Origin: Ooceraea biroi
Taxonomy: Eukaryota; Arthropoda; Insecta; Hymenoptera; Formicidae
NCBI RefSeq assembly: GCF_003672135.1
Contig: NC_039516.1
Location: 7,175,838-7,239,837, forward strand
Reading direction: 5' to 3'
DNA: 64,000 bases
A program made the position numbers and the translations under genes. This document shows positions 1-14,162 of this stretch, in pieces (position 1 is the stretch's first letter; every line of letters starts with the position of its first letter). Below the pieces are notes generated by a model. That model saw only the letters and a program-made list of their open reading frames with translations. It was not told the DNA's origin and made no database searches.

Positions 1-62
1 ATCGCCATGGATTTATCGCTCACTAGCGTAGGGCTCTAATTATAGGGACGCGTCGTAGGCAT

Positions 63-1211
63 GCGCGATAAATAACGATGGGAAAATTAACGGCAATTTA
101 TAGGAAACGCAAGGATATACGACCGCTCGATCGGCCGGTCGGAGAACCGGCTGTAATCTGTCTTCCGACTGCGGCTGATAAGTGTTCTCTCACGACAATA
201 CGCGATATTTCTATGCTTGATGAACAGTTGAAAACGCTAAAATATACGTTCAGTCATCGTTGACGGCGTGAGATCTTTTAATTGGACGATAAAGAGATCT
301 CGCCGATCGTTATTACCGATATCCTAACCACATTTCGCGCGAGCAGTACAATTGGATTTAAAACGCGTGGGATTTAATTTCGATAACGATAACGCCGCTT
401 AACATTTTTATATGTCTCGTACTTCACGTTACTTCACGCGCGCCGGCGACCGCCGTAATAAACGGACACATATATATTCCAGCGAAGATTTAATGACGAT
501 TGCGCTCTCGTAATTACGGGTATTCGGCTCATATACAATAAGTAACGATCTAAAAACAGTCGCGAGTTAATGCGAAGGACGCGATTGGCGCGACAGTAAT
601 TGAGAATCGGAACGTAATTTCTGCCATCATGCCCGGTGTCAATCTTTCGCATCGTGTTGCAATTGTATTTACGGGGCTCTAAATCTAAATAGATATCTAA
701 TCTAATCGGAATCTAGATCGATCGATGTATACATTAATAATCGTTCCAAATGTTAATAATCACTTTACACACGATTGATGGAAAAATTGTAGAAATACCA
801 TCCTCTAAATACGTGCGAGCGTACCATTTCCGAAGGATGAGGAACCATGTTGAGCGAGCGCGGCTGCCGCGTGTCTCTCTCATTAAAGAAAATAATTTCC
901 TCGTGGAGAAGAGAGAAGGAAGGGAGAGAGGGATAGACTGTGTATGTATGTGTGTGTTAATTCGTTCCTCGATATTTTTGTATCGCGCCAACTGTCACGG
1001 TGTTAAAATTGCGTTACGAGAAAATAGCAGACGAGTAGAATAGATTCTCGACGAGATACGGGCGAGGCGTATTAAACCGAGGATTCTTGACAACACGCGG
1101 TATTAAAGGCGCGTATTTATCGGGCCGAGGAAGGTCTTAATTACAGATGGTCGCGGCGCGGCGCGCGCGATAAATAACGATCGGAAAATAAGCGGGAATT
1201 AATAGGAAACG
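63..1211. repeat. Dispersed 47-bp repeat, copies at 63-109 and 1165-1211, weak copy near 535-580
   Basis: The two main copies start GCGCGATAAATAACGAT and end ATAGGAAACG. They are the same length and differ at about five positions. A weaker relative (ATAAGTAACGATCTAAAA) lies near 535. No coding or TE signature is visible; a duplicated regulatory element or a relic of a larger repeat are both possible. Confidence 0.6.
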
Positions 1212-1436
1212 AGCGCGGGGCGCCGATCGCGATCGAGAAGCCGGGGGAAGAAGGCGCTGCTTTTGTGTGTGCTGTGGTACACACACTGGCCATTATATCC
1301 AGCGCCAGTTGTTCCGGCTGTATTGTGCGCGGTAGTGACGACTGTTTCGCGCAGATAGCAGGTACGTATTTAAATGAGGAACGAACAGGAGGCGGCGCTC
1401 CGCTGCTGGAAGGATATAGCAAGAGGCGTGTGTGTT

Positions 1437-1913
1437 GTGGATACAGGGTGTCCGGGTGGTTGCGCTTTTTTGCGGACTTAAGGACGATCGTTCTCCAGCT
1501 GAATTTGAAAACAACTGGCAAGCAATAGCAAATGCAAAATTTTGTCGATAAATAATAATGAAAATCTTGCCGTGTACCGACAACGCGAAGTTTTAATTCC
1601 AAGCTTCGATCATCGAGACGTGTGATAATGAACGTTAATCCTGTACACTTTCACTTCTCAGTGTCGAGATATTAAAGAATTTATATATTTATAAAAATGT
1701 GTAAAAATTTGGATAAAAATATTTTTTAAGCACGCAAGGAAGTTCTAATTTCTAAATTAGTTTCAGAAAAATTGATTTATCGACATTTATAAATATAAAA
1801 AATTGTAAAATATTACGAAAGAAACAATACTGTCGTGCTAAGATTCAGCTCGAATTCGTCGAGAGTTTACAGACAGGGAGGAAACGCGATTGTTGCGGAC
1901 ACCCTGTGTATAC
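1437..1913. mobile_element. Possible small TIR element with GGGTGTCCG ends
   Basis: GGATACAGGGTGTCCG at about 1439-1454 and its inverse CGGACACCCTGTGTATAC at about 1896-1913 face each other across ~470 bp. A further weak match (TTGCGC/ATCGCG, then TTT) lies inward. There is no transposase frame inside. Similar inward-facing GGGTGT motifs bound two other intervals in the window. Confidence 0.35.
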
Positions 1914-3199
1914 GACCGCCCCGTTGGAGCAGATAGATCGTCGGCCCGATACCGTGTCCCGGGAGACTTTAATTATCATCGCGTACGGACTATTTATATG
2001 CCAGGAAGCACTTAAATAATATTTCTCGGAGTCGCGAGGGGCGCGCGCTCGCACGGGAGGAGAGGGATGGGGCAGGGGCCTCGGGAGAGATCGGGAACGG
2101 GATATTGCGTTTTCTTGCCTCGGCTACCGAAGGTTCTGATCCACCCGGCAGATAGCGGCCCGCCTGGAGTATCCGTGCCGCGGAATACCGGACGGTGGGC
2201 GGAATCGACTTTTATCGGCCGGAAGTCGAAAACAATACGTGCGCGAAAGACGCTGCGAACCGAGAATACGCGTCGCGCCGCGCCGCACCGCACTGCGAGG
2301 AATCGCATCTCCTCCGAGGGCGTGACATAATTCTTCTTTTGCAGGAAGCGATCGTTCTTATTCCCGCGAGTCCCATACGCATCCGTGAAAATTTGTATTG
2401 TGAAGTAATCTGAATTGTAAAAATCATCACGAGTAATGATAAATTTCCGTACCTGATTTTCTTAAATCGCCTTTGCTCGCACGATACATCCGAACTGTAT
2501 TTAACGCAAATAATACGTACCATATACATGGGATACTGTAACGTAATGAATGAAAGAAAAGTGTGATCTCGCACTGAGAATGCGCACTTGCGAGTGCGCA
2601 CTCTCCTCTAAGCTACACTTGAAAATTCGAGGTTTGCAAGCATCATTATCATAATTCCACGTTTTACATCTCACGATTATGCCGCGCTCACCGCGTAATT
2701 TCATGCGCGAATAATGACGTGTTTACCTTACTAATATATTATATAATCGCCTCATAATTTATTACAATATCCGGGAACAAAGCTGAGAATCGGAGCGCGC
2801 TTCGCGAACGGTCCGCTCTATAATTTAATCCGGAGCAGCGTAATCCAACTTGAGGAACTAACGCGAAAAGAAAGCCTAGACAGTTTGTGATATTCGCAAA
2901 CTAATTATGATGAAGTGCTGAAAAATGTCGGCCATCGGATGTTTTTATTTATCCAATAAAAGATTCATATAAGCTTAGCAGCATCTTTGTAAATTTATTT
3001 AAGAAATCTTTTTTTTATTTTTTAATTATCCTTGATAATTATGTTTGCTCTAGAAATAGCTTTATGATTCCAGTTCTTTGCGCTTCTAGTCCATTGTGGA
3101 ACACATTACATTTTATTTTTATGTTTTTCACATACAAATTTGTAAACTGATTTGATGCAATTTCGAGGATTTCATGTATATTTTATTATGTTTGTGTCA

Positions 3200-3402
3200 G
3201 GTCAGTCAGAAAGTTCGATTCGATTTTCTATAGTTGATATAGCCACGTACATCTAATGCAGGAAACAATGTCTATATCGTAGACAATAATATCTAATCAT
3301 AGACAACGATGGTAATTTACTTGGTTGATGAATAATTTCTTACTAGTGAGTGCAGTAAAGTAATATTTAACGCAAAAATCGAACCGAACTTTTTCACTGA
3401 CC
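3200..3402. mobile_element. Mariner-like MITE (about 203 bp, non-autonomous)
   Basis: Terminal inverted repeats at 3200-3227 and 3375-3402 match at 25 of 28 positions. They open GGTCAGT and contain AAAGTTCG followed by TTCGATTTT. An AAGTTCG-type core near a GGT start is typical of mariner-family termini. The ~147-bp interior has no reading frame, so this is a deletion derivative or MITE. The expected TA duplication is not clean: the right flank has CAATATA, the left TGTGTCA. Confidence 0.7.
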
Positions 3403-5489
3403 CAATATATAGTATCAGAAATACCAGCACTCGTTTTTCATCTATAGACACACGCGGGAATCCGTGCGCGTGATCCATCACTTTATTACGAGACGGATCC
3501 CACGTGCGATCGATGGATCGATCTGTGAGCAATTATCGGAGCGGTCGAAGGTGGTCGTGCACGTTAACGCTGCTCAGAAACAGGGCTCGACATCTATTAC
3601 AAGGCGGAGCCACGTCGCGGTAATAGCCACAACACCATTAGCGTGCAGAACGAACAGAAGGCGCGAGAAAGGGAGGCGAAAGAGAGAGGAGGGAAGGAAA
3701 GGGCGAGGGCAAGATAGAGGTTGATATATCGATCGCCGGAAATCGCGAAATCCGAATGTATTCTCCTTGGCGAGATTTCGCTCTCGAAGAGCGGCTCTTT
3801 TTCGAACGGACGCTCGTTCCCAAACGGAACGGAATCGCGGAAGAGGCCCATTAGCAGACAATCAACGTGTACGCGGCTAATAATTAGCGCTATCCGTTAC
3901 CGATCGCGGGCTTATGCTAATACTCGCGCCGCGGGCGTTAAAAGCGGCGTCGTTGTATTGTATTTCGTGGCGAAGTGGCTTTTCACGGCCGCGCTAACCG
4001 GTATCGCTGGAAGCATCTAAATAAATAGCGCGTCCGCGGGGATATTTTCCGCGCGATTTCTCCCCCCAACCCTCCTGGTGCTTGAGGGTTCACGGGTCGT
4101 TCCGGTGAAACGAGCTTCTTGGCGCGACAACGATTAAAAATCGCTTCGTCTAAACGACGTGGCCGTTATCGCGCGCGACCGGAAAAATATCGCACGCTCG
4201 ATTGCGCGATAAAGTCGTGGTTTTTCGCTCGGTAATTAAACACAGGATCGCCGAAAGACGATTACAACCTCGCGAAACAATATCCCGCATTGATCTCGCA
4301 TTGTATTTGCGATGTTCCTTGAAAAAAGTTTCCAAATTTCACAAGTCATCTCTTAATTGTCGGTCATCTGACACGATCAGTGAATAAAATAACAATCTTA
4401 ATGATCTTACCAGCAGTGTCGACTTTAATCTAATTTACTTTACGCTAATTATATTTCAGCTGTGAATTCTTTAATATATTATATTAATCTCTTATATTAC
4501 GCGCTCTAATTATTATAGTTCTCAATTAATCTGAATTTACTTTAACGTCGATTCGAAGACAACGAAAGCTAAGTAGGAATTATCCCATTTTAGCGACTGC
4601 ATTTGAAATCGACTCGGGATACCCTGTACACGCGGGGGCAACAGCTATTTTACGTACGTACGTACGTATGTACAACACGTAGCTTGTGATTCAATCGCGC
4701 TATACATAGCAGCCTACCCCTCGGCGGCGGGCCGCCGTTGTTCGATCATAAAGTGCATTGCCTTCCTACCTAGCTTCTCGCCCGCCAATCTCGGGGACGA
4801 ATCGCCTTGTGAATTACCGCCTTATGTCCCCGCGTATCCGCGTATCGACGCGAATCCGTCGAGGCCGATAGCATTGTTCGCCGATGCCGGTTTACCCTGA
4901 ATGCAATTTTTACGCTCGGATTTACGGCGCTGCCGCGCGCGTTTCACCGCTCTCCTTACGTCCCGCGGATCCTGACGAAATTATTTCACTGCCATCGGAC
5001 CGACGATCGATTTTATAACAGCCGGCAAACGTGATTCCGTAAGTGATTTATGACGAGAATTCTAATTGTAAGACGTTCCGCTGCTGCTGCTTCGGAAACG
5101 GGAAACGCGCGAGATTACGATAGTCTCGTACGGTAGACAGTGCCGACAATCCGCCGTCTCGGACGATTCGATGAAAAATTCACTTTCCCCGAGACAAACC
5201 GCGAATATGCCAAAACCGTCGGGGATGATTAACACTCGGTCCGTTAATAGATCGCCCGGAGACGCCCGCCGACAAACCGAGTTACAGTAATTGAGAGACG
5301 AACCGCTGGAAATGATGGACATGTTAAATCGCGAGACTTAGATCACAGGGGAAAAGCATGCAAAAGTGCCGTGCACATTTCCGCACATCTCCATTTCGAA
5401 AAAGATAACGTTAAATAAACGTAGATCGTAAAGTGCAATCTGCAGATCAAAGGAATCCCGATCGCTTTTAAATGTATTTCAGTCACTCT

Positions 5490-5630
5490 CACGCCTGAAA
5501 AGTTTGGCAAAGTAAAAATAAAATTCAGGCCAGTTCACGTTTGCCTGAAAAATTCGAAGAAGAGAAAATTGGATTCAGCAATCCTACGTTTGCCTGAAAA
5601 GTCCAAAAGAGAAGAAATTTGGACAAGATC
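5490..5630. repeat. Three-copy ~47-bp minisatellite
   Basis: Units start near 5490, 5536 and 5584. Each opens with ACG(TTTG)CCTGAAAA followed by an A/G-rich half containing AAAATTGGA or a related string. The copies have diverged substantially, implying an old tandem duplication. Non-coding. Confidence 0.6.
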
Positions 5631-8600
5631 CCGCGAGATGCGGCGAGGTCCGTCAAGTCTCGATGTCTTGTGAAATCCGACTAGATCTGGCAAGACCCCA
5701 CTCAATTCATGATTACGCCTGAATTACGAATTACGGTCCCGAGACATATTGCGAGGCACGTTCGGCCCCCTTCGGACTTGGAAACGTGTTATTTATTCGT
5801 CAGCATTTATATCGACATATGCGCATTCACGGGAACGCGGGCCGTGCACGCCGCGTGCCGCGGCCAGAAATAATCTATGAGTAATTTCTGCCAGGTCGCA
5901 ATAATAGGCTGCAGCCAGAGCGATTACACGGCCGTCAAGTAAAAGCGCAGGCCGTGGCAGCGGTGGCAAATTGCGATTATTATACCTCTGGCTACCCCTG
6001 GCGACTTTCCGCGGGATATATTCGGGCCTCGAATCTCGGAATTTCGAATCGTGAAACCAACTTGCCGAATAAAACGTAACGTTCGGATAGCACCGCGACA
6101 ACATAGCCGTAATCTGTGTGACCTTCTTTCTCGTGAAGTTTCCTTTTCTTTTTTGCATCGAACGTGTACGAGAAGTTACTGCAATTTTGTTATTTGTTAA
6201 AGGAACACGTGTCGACAATAATAAGCGGGATTAAAATCGCGTGAACAAGTATTTTAGTAATGCAATGATATATATTTTATTGACGTATAACTCTATATTC
6301 GTCGCGTATTTAAAGCCGAGTATAGCCAAGCGCGCTTGGTGGAAAGTCTCAATGGACGAGAGACGTGTCATGTGAATCGTTACATGAGTTTAAAAGCAAA
6401 CCGTCAGGTTTAAAGCGTGCTCAATTTGAGACGGCGAGACAAGCAGTCTTGTGACACTTTTATTTTATATAAAAATATAAAATTTAAATATAAAAATTCA
6501 AGTTTAACGGGAACTGTGCGAAACTGCTGTCCGTCTCAATCAATTTTTTTATTATGTACGAATAAGGAACTCTCGCCTTGTGTCTTTTCGGAAAAGCTCG
6601 CGCTTGAAGAGACGTCATCGCGAATCGTTCCATTACATTATTGACATTTCGATCTAGTTATTTAATTGCACGGACTCTTCAAAGTTAGAGGGCTGGGCAG
6701 TAACTTTGAAGTACTCTGTAGATACAGAGCGAACATTTAATTAACTACAGTTAGCGTTTTGATCAATGTTGAAAATTATCACAATGTTGAAATGAAATCG
6801 GGATAAATTAAATTAAATATAATTAAATTAAGTTAAATTCCTGATATGAGCAATTCTAAATGCGCTATTCCAATCTCACGTGTAACAATATGTACCATTA
6901 ACTCCCCATGCACACCGTGTCAGCTGGATTCGGCCATCCATCCGTGTCCCCCTGCATTTTAGAAATTCCAAGTCCAACGATAGTCTTCAATTTTTATCGG
7001 AGCTATGATAAACGGGCGCTTCTCTTTGTGGAAGGGGCGAGGCGGCACACACGAGCGAGGCGAGTACGTAATTATTGATACATCATGGTGCGCGCACGAG
7101 AAGAGGCAAAGTTTGCAAGTAATTTAGTAACTTTGGATCTTATAGCGCGCGCGCGTCGAGTTATAGCTGAACTTAGTTACCATTGCAGAAACGACTCCGC
7201 CAAATATAACGCGCGCGGATAACGCGCGGTTCGATATTAATAAAAGAAAAAAAGTGAGAGAGAGAGAAAAAAGGCACGGGAGGGGGTGGGAGAGAATCAC
7301 CCTCCGACAATAATAACGGCGGCGTCGGCGGTAACTTTGTACTATGTGGAAGGCGGCGATAAATTTTCGAAAGTTCGTAAGACAATTCCGCGGCGGAATT
7401 GCCGCGGCAACGGCTAACGGCAACCGATTGCAACCGCTGCGAGCGAGCAAAGCGCGGGCGGAAAACGCGGCGTCCGCGCGAGCGGAAAACAATAATTATC
7501 GAAATTCATTTAATCGCAATTTAACGAACTCGACGTCGAAATTAAATTATTTAACTTTAATTTCATTCGGCTACGACTCTCGTAAGTTCGTAGCAATATA
7601 TAAAATCTATACAAATACGGCTAGATTAAATTTTCATTCGCGTATAATTTGTAAGCGCTCGCGCACGCGAGTTGCCTCTCTCTCTCTCTCTCTCCCTTTC
7701 TCTCTCCTCCCTTTTTCTGATATCGAATTTGTGTAAATTAAAATAGATTAAATTCGCGCAAAAACGCGTTTTCCCGTACGCGCTCGCGCGACATCGCTCA
7801 CGTTAACACTTAAACAGCGAGTAGCGCAAATTGAATTGAATTTCAATTTCTTTGCACGACACCGATCGCCGACGTAATTAATTCAATTTTGCTCACACAT
7901 AAATAATCGCGCTTCCGTTGTTCACCGAAATGGCCAATTGCGAGAAGATCTTTTTCATTCCATCCACAATCGCGACTGCAATCACGCTACTTACTTGCGC
8001 CTGCCTTCGTCAATATCACTTAAAGACCTGACTTTGATCGCGCCTTTCATCTCTGTGTCATCGATAAGACTACATCTCTTCTCTCTCCCTTCGCGCGTGT
8101 TACAGTTAAGATCATAATCCTGCAAGCCGGCACGCTAAATAAAGCTTGCGAATTGCGACCGCGCCTCTTACGACCTCGCTCGTTTCAAATTAAAAGCTCA
8201 ATTTCTCTCATGTTGAACACCGAAAAGAAACTCCGCCGGTGCGCGTGTGTGGCGGCCGCTGGAAAAATTTCTGACGGCGCACATGCCGCCGAGTTATCCT
8301 CCAGCGGGGTTAATTAGACGATGCGTGGTAGGAAATCGCGTGCGTGGAGAGCGACGGTCTCTCCCGCGAAACGCGGGATATCTCGCATTCCGATCGCGAT
8401 CGCGACTGTCGTCACTCGCAATCCCGGGCACGGACGTTTCTTTATCGCGGCCGAACGAAGCCGCACTCTCCTTTTATTCCTGATGCAAATTGCAAACGTG
8501 CGTCCCGCCGTATGTACACTTGGCCGCAAAAGCCTGCGTGCGATTATAATTATTGCAAGTGCGACAGTAGATTGTTACTAACGTTGACAAAGTTTTAATA

Positions 8601-9687
8601 TTGTCGAGGAAATTACAACCGATCCGAGATCGACACTAAATGCTCAATCAAATCGCATAAATATTTTTAACATAGAAAAAAGAAGGGAGAATGAGGACAG
8701 ATGTAGAAAAGTAAATTTTTACGTTTCTCCTGTTAATTTTTAAAAACATGGAGATTTTCTTGAAAAAAGAAAATTATCTTCAAATTTTCAGAATTTCCAT
8801 TAGTTGTGGCTCAATTGTAGTTAGCGATCTTTCCTCGTTGCTCTTGAGTTCACGCGCACTTTTGCGAGCAAATGTACCGACGAGGCGCACTTACCGCGAG
8901 GCGCGGCTGTACGCCCCGCGCGTTCTCCTTTCAGTCGGGGGTAGATCGCGGACGATATTTCATTCGATATTGCAGCCCCGGCATTATTTCTCTATTTCAG
9001 TAGCCGGGCCGGCGCGCCGGAGAATAAATTGTTTAATTTATATTAAAAAATAAATAGTGCCAGGGCGAGAGAGAAAGGGAGAGAGCGGCTTCGCCGGCGA
9101 GCGAAACCCTTCCTCCCCGTCGCGGACGGCCCCAGAAATATTACTTTTAATATTAGCATTCGCCCACTCCCATCCGCGTCCCTCCCCTTCTACCTTTCCT
9201 CATCTCGTGCCCACTGCACCTTTTTCCTCCTGAGCGATGCATCCTGCTCTTCTCTGCCTCCCCCTTCCCCCCTCTTCCTGTACCCCAGCGGTTCTTCTGC
9301 TCTCTTTCCTGTCTGCGATTCTTGCCAGGCAACGACATGCGACGTGTTACGCACGCGAGGCGACGACAGACGGCAAAGGGGTGAGAAAAAAAGATACGCG
9401 GAGTAAAGGGGACACAGAGGGGAAGGGTGAACGAGGGAAACAGGAAAAAGAGAAAGGCGAGGCGCGCTGCGTCAGCGAGAAATTAGAAGAGAGCGGAAAT
9501 TTATTGCGGCGGGTCGCGTGCGCAGGTTTCATCCCCCATGCGGAAGACGATGCCTGTTAAACGCGATCGATCGGGGATCTTCCTTCGGCTTTACGGCAAA
9601 GTAGTTAACAGCGGGGATTAAGGGTTCGGCCGAATCGAGCTTTAAGGACGTAAACGTGGTAAGGCGCGTTCGCTGCAACGTGAATTC

Positions 9688-9702
9688 GTACACGCACACA
9701 CG

Positions 9703-9746
<44 letters not shown>
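9688..9746. repeat. CA/CG alternating microsatellite
   Basis: 59 bases of uninterrupted purine-pyrimidine alternation: CACGCACACA- and GCGC-type steps, then an (AC) run. Such a tract can adopt Z-DNA under negative supercoiling. Non-coding. Confidence 0.85.
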
Positions 9747-9749
<3 letters not shown>

Positions 9750-12700
9750 TTCTTGAAAGTAACGGAAAGTGGAACTCAGGATCAGCCTTTTAGTTAATAG
9801 CCGCGTCTGTGGTTAATTTTCTACAATTTCAGAATCTGGATCGCTCTGGTGGAAATGTCTTTACGTTGTTGATTCAGTATATCGACAATGAATATCGATC
9901 GCAATGAGACAGACACTTTCTAACAGAGCGCCTCTGTTCGCGCGGGCGCGGCTGTAAACCGGAAAGGCCGCCGCGCGAGATCCGGTCGTGCACCGCCTAC
10001 GGCACGTTAATAAATTACGAGAAAGACGTTTCAAATGTAGCGTAAAATGTAGGTTACTCCCCTGCTCCTCCCCGAGCCACTGGCTCGTCCTCAACCCTTG
10101 CGGAACTCCAGCACTGCCTACGTCGCACCGCTCGCCCACGCTCACCTCACAGTCACCCCTATACGAGCCCACCCCGTTTCCCCTCGTCCCTCCGCCTTCA
10201 CCCCCGGTCCCCTCCCCAACCACCCTCAACCTCCGCCCCGCTGCAGCAGCCCTCGCTCTTCTGTATAATGTACGGAGCGAGCGAGCGAGATGAATGGCAA
10301 GATGGCGACGAATATTTCATGAGACGCATTAATATTGCAACGTCTCATCTCACGGATGTATCGGGGTAACATAATGCCCCGCTATAGATAGCTCCTTATT
10401 AAACCAAGACGTGCCGCAACGAGCGTTGAGCAACGTTCTATCTATAATGCCCGCCGCCTGGCCGCCGGCAGAATCCCCGCCGACGCTTTTCGTCCAATCG
10501 CGGCCAATCCACTGGCGTCAGTTTCTACTTCGCGTTACCACTTCGCGTTTCTACTTGGTGCTTCTACTTCGCGCCTTCTACTTCGTCTGCCGGTCGTCTG
10601 CTCTCTTGTGGCCTTTCTTTTCCCATCTCGTTCTCCCTCTATTCCTTGCTGGACGAGCAAATTCCGGAATCTCCAGAATCCGGAGTCTCCAGAACTTCCG
10701 AGAAAGCTGAGCCATTCAAGATTAGCGCGCCAAGGCGCCGAGAACAGACGGAAAGAAAATCCCGCCACTTTTGCGCGCGTAGATCTTCGCGCGGACATGC
10801 GTCGCGGTTTTTGTCTATTAGGAAAATGCAGTCTAGATGATCGTGATGTGTCTCGTTAAGATCGACTAAAATGACTCAATTCGATTATCCTTCTCTGTTT
10901 TTTTGTTTTATTTTTTCAACTTTAAACTTTATCGCGGTAAAAGCGTTCCGCGCAAAATGGTTTCTTGATTCGAATAAGGGTGCATGAGGGTGCACGAGAG
11001 CAAGGTAGAATGCGCCATCAAGCAGAGTAAATGTATACGAAGATGACTTCTCTGGCCTATCGAAAGTGGCAGGCAATTTCGGTTATTCCGGATATAACGC
11101 TAGAAATAGTTCTCATGTATAATCAGTAGCTATACTTGCGTGTTTATTCGAAATATAGTGTTTGAAGTTACACCGCGGTCTGCAAACACACATGTCGATT
11201 GGCTTGTCTTTCCGACGAAAGATCTTGTTACGAATATTTCAGTAGTTGCAGTTAAAAAAGGTATCGGTACTTTATTTTACCTCGACGTCCTTATGTGAAG
11301 CGTACAGGCGACAAGGTCAACCACCTTCTTGCCGACGATTCGGGGAATAGATGGAAAGTCGATAATGAGACGATGTTAAGAGATCGCCGCTTAACGTCAC
11401 GAAGATTTTAAATTAGTATGCTCCTCATAATCAAGGTATCAAGGAAACGTCAATTAACAATTGCGCCATGATCCACGTGGAGTTAAGGACTAACAACATT
11501 AGGCGTTGTTAATTATTTGTTTTTTCTCTGCCCTCTGTTAAAAATACCGCTCGACTCGCGCGATACACTCCGACGCGATAATAATAGCAAATAGTTGCTT
11601 CAATATTTATCCGGTCGTCTGCGTATTTTACAGTTTCACTTATCGCTACGTCTCTCACACATTTTCCAGCAATAAGCTTTCCCTCGGCTATTGACAATCC
11701 GTAAAGAGATGTCGTTGTGTCACGCAGGAAAGAATCGAACGATCGTTCGAGCTCGTTTTTCTACCATCCTATTTGCGAGATAAAACATAAAAAAAAACGT
11801 TCTACGATGACGGCTGGTGTAATTATTTGGAAATTAATTGATCCGCGGAAAACTAGATTACATGAAACGGCGCAGTTGCGTAAACAGTTGCGCTGCGGCG
11901 GACAATTACGCGCGGCCATAATTCCTATTACAGCTCGGACATTACACGCCGAAAAAGGAAGCAACTCGCTCGCCGGAGATCGACCGGACGATGCTTTTCG
12001 GGCCCTCGTCAAACGTCAACGTTCTCCAACAACCTCCCTCCACCTTCGCCGTGCCGGACGAATTATCGACATTATTACACGGTCGCGGATGCGCGCCTGA
12101 AGTGTACGTTATTTTGCCGGCCGCAGCGAACTTTGCTATTAGCCACGGAACAGCGACGGGGCGACGGTCGGGGGGGATGAGGGGGGAGAAAGGGCGGGAG
12201 GCTGACGAGGGGGCGAAACTGGCCGCGTAATGTATTACCGGACAGGAATAGATTATTGGAAACGTTATCAAAGTTATAAACATTCCTTGCCGTTAATATT
12301 GCAATCCTGTGACGTTGAGCCATCGCACCGTCGGCCGTCGCTATTAATACCCCCACCCGTTATTCCCCTTTCTCCCTCCCTCCCGTTCCGCCCTTCATCT
12401 CGTTCTTTTTCTCTTTATCTCTCTCTCTCTCTCGCCCTCTTTAGCTTCGTATCTATCCTTTCCTCCCCGCGACACCCCTCGCCATCATCCTGTTTCTCGC
12501 ATTCCTTACGTTGCTGCGTAATGGAGTGTACGGGGTGTCTCGTCTCCACCGGATGTCCTGTTGGATCCGGATTCCTTGATTGACTCGGATACTGACGTAT
12601 CCTTCACGAGGATTTTAAACGAGGCTCCTGTTCATCGCGATTTATTAGTTTTTCAGCGTTAAATGCGTCTGCGGATATCTGAGGTTCGCAATAAATCTCT

Positions 12701-14126
12701 GTTGATCTTTTCCGGATTACTGATGAGCATATCTCGATCTTATTATGCATGGCCTAATTTTGCTTGTAATATCAAGTTCCTATACTTCTTTCCCATACAT
12801 CTTCAACTTCCTATACTTTACTTTCTCATTCCGCGATGCTGTCTTGTAAAGAATTCAGTTAAAATCTAATCTAAAAAAATTAATCTTCCGTTTTCAACTA
12901 ATTAGCAATTTCGGCTAATTATACGTTTATCTTTACTTGTCCTCCTCTCCGAGAGAACTTTTTCGGACGGAACACGGTAAATTTCTTTTCGGTCAGTCCG
13001 CCTGTCGATCGTACGTCGAATTCAGCCGTATTGATGGAACACCCCGTAGATGCATCGTGCTGCGATATGGACTCGCACGTGATAGATGCCGAGGCTGTCT
13101 TACCTTTCTCGCGCGGTGCGAAATATATGGACAATCATCCGTCAGCCGTCCCGGCGAATGCGCGGGAAAAAAGGACGAGAGGAAGGAACGCGCGCCACGG
13201 GGGCGCCTAATGCGGCGAAATTAATTACCGCGCCATTGCGTACACGCCGATAAAACGAGATCGAGCGAGGTCGGATCGGCGATCTCTCCTCGGACCTACC
13301 TCGTCGCGAAACGAGCGCCCGATAACGATAACTCGTCGCCGGGATCGATAACCGTTAAAATCATCATCGCGCCGCCGTAAAGCAACGCATCCTCGTCCTG
13401 TTCCCTTATTGGGTGGTTCGTCATTAGGGATCGAGGATCGAGCCGTAGATCTCGAGGAGATTGACGCGCGGATCCTGCGGATCAATTTGCCGTGTATCGA
13501 TGTAACATCGATCCGCCATCGGAGACTAATGATGACGTTAAGCACGTCTGGAGCAGATCTTCCTTATTGCTTTCCGCACCAGGATGTACAAACACGGCTG
13601 TGAGAAGTCTAATAAAAGGAGCATCGAATATTAGTTTCAGCACGTCTTTCGCGCCATCCACCAGAGTAATCTCCGATATTGGTCATTAACGTGATATGAA
13701 GGCGCGTTGAAACGCATCATCAACATTTATCATCGAAACGCGGATCGCTTTCACGAATCTGAACGTCCCGGCATCATCGAACGAAAGATAGAAACGGATC
13801 ACGTGTACTGGCCTTTTTCTCTCTTTCTCGACATTGCACTTCTTGCATTCTCACTCCTCGTACTCTTGACCTCGTAATTTCGTGTTTACGCAGCGGGGAT
13901 AAAATCCCCAATCAATGTATTGCACAGCGGATTGCGCGAGGAATCCCAAGTATAATAATCGGCGGTCATCAATAATAATCGGCGAAACGAAACGTCTTCC
14001 GCCGTTGCGTCTGATCCACCTACGCTGATCGAAAAAACGGCAACGTCAAATCAAATTCAGAGAGCAACAGAGTCAGCAGCAGGCGACAGGGGAAGAGAGA
14101 GGGAGAGGAAGCGCAAGCAAGAGAAA

Positions 14127-14162
14127 GATAGAGATAGAGATAGATAGATAGACAGATAGAGA
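14127..14162. repeat. GATA-type tetranucleotide repeat
   Basis: Runs of AGATAGAGATAGAGATAGAT and GATAGATAGACAGATAGA flanked by GA-rich DNA. Confidence 0.8.
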
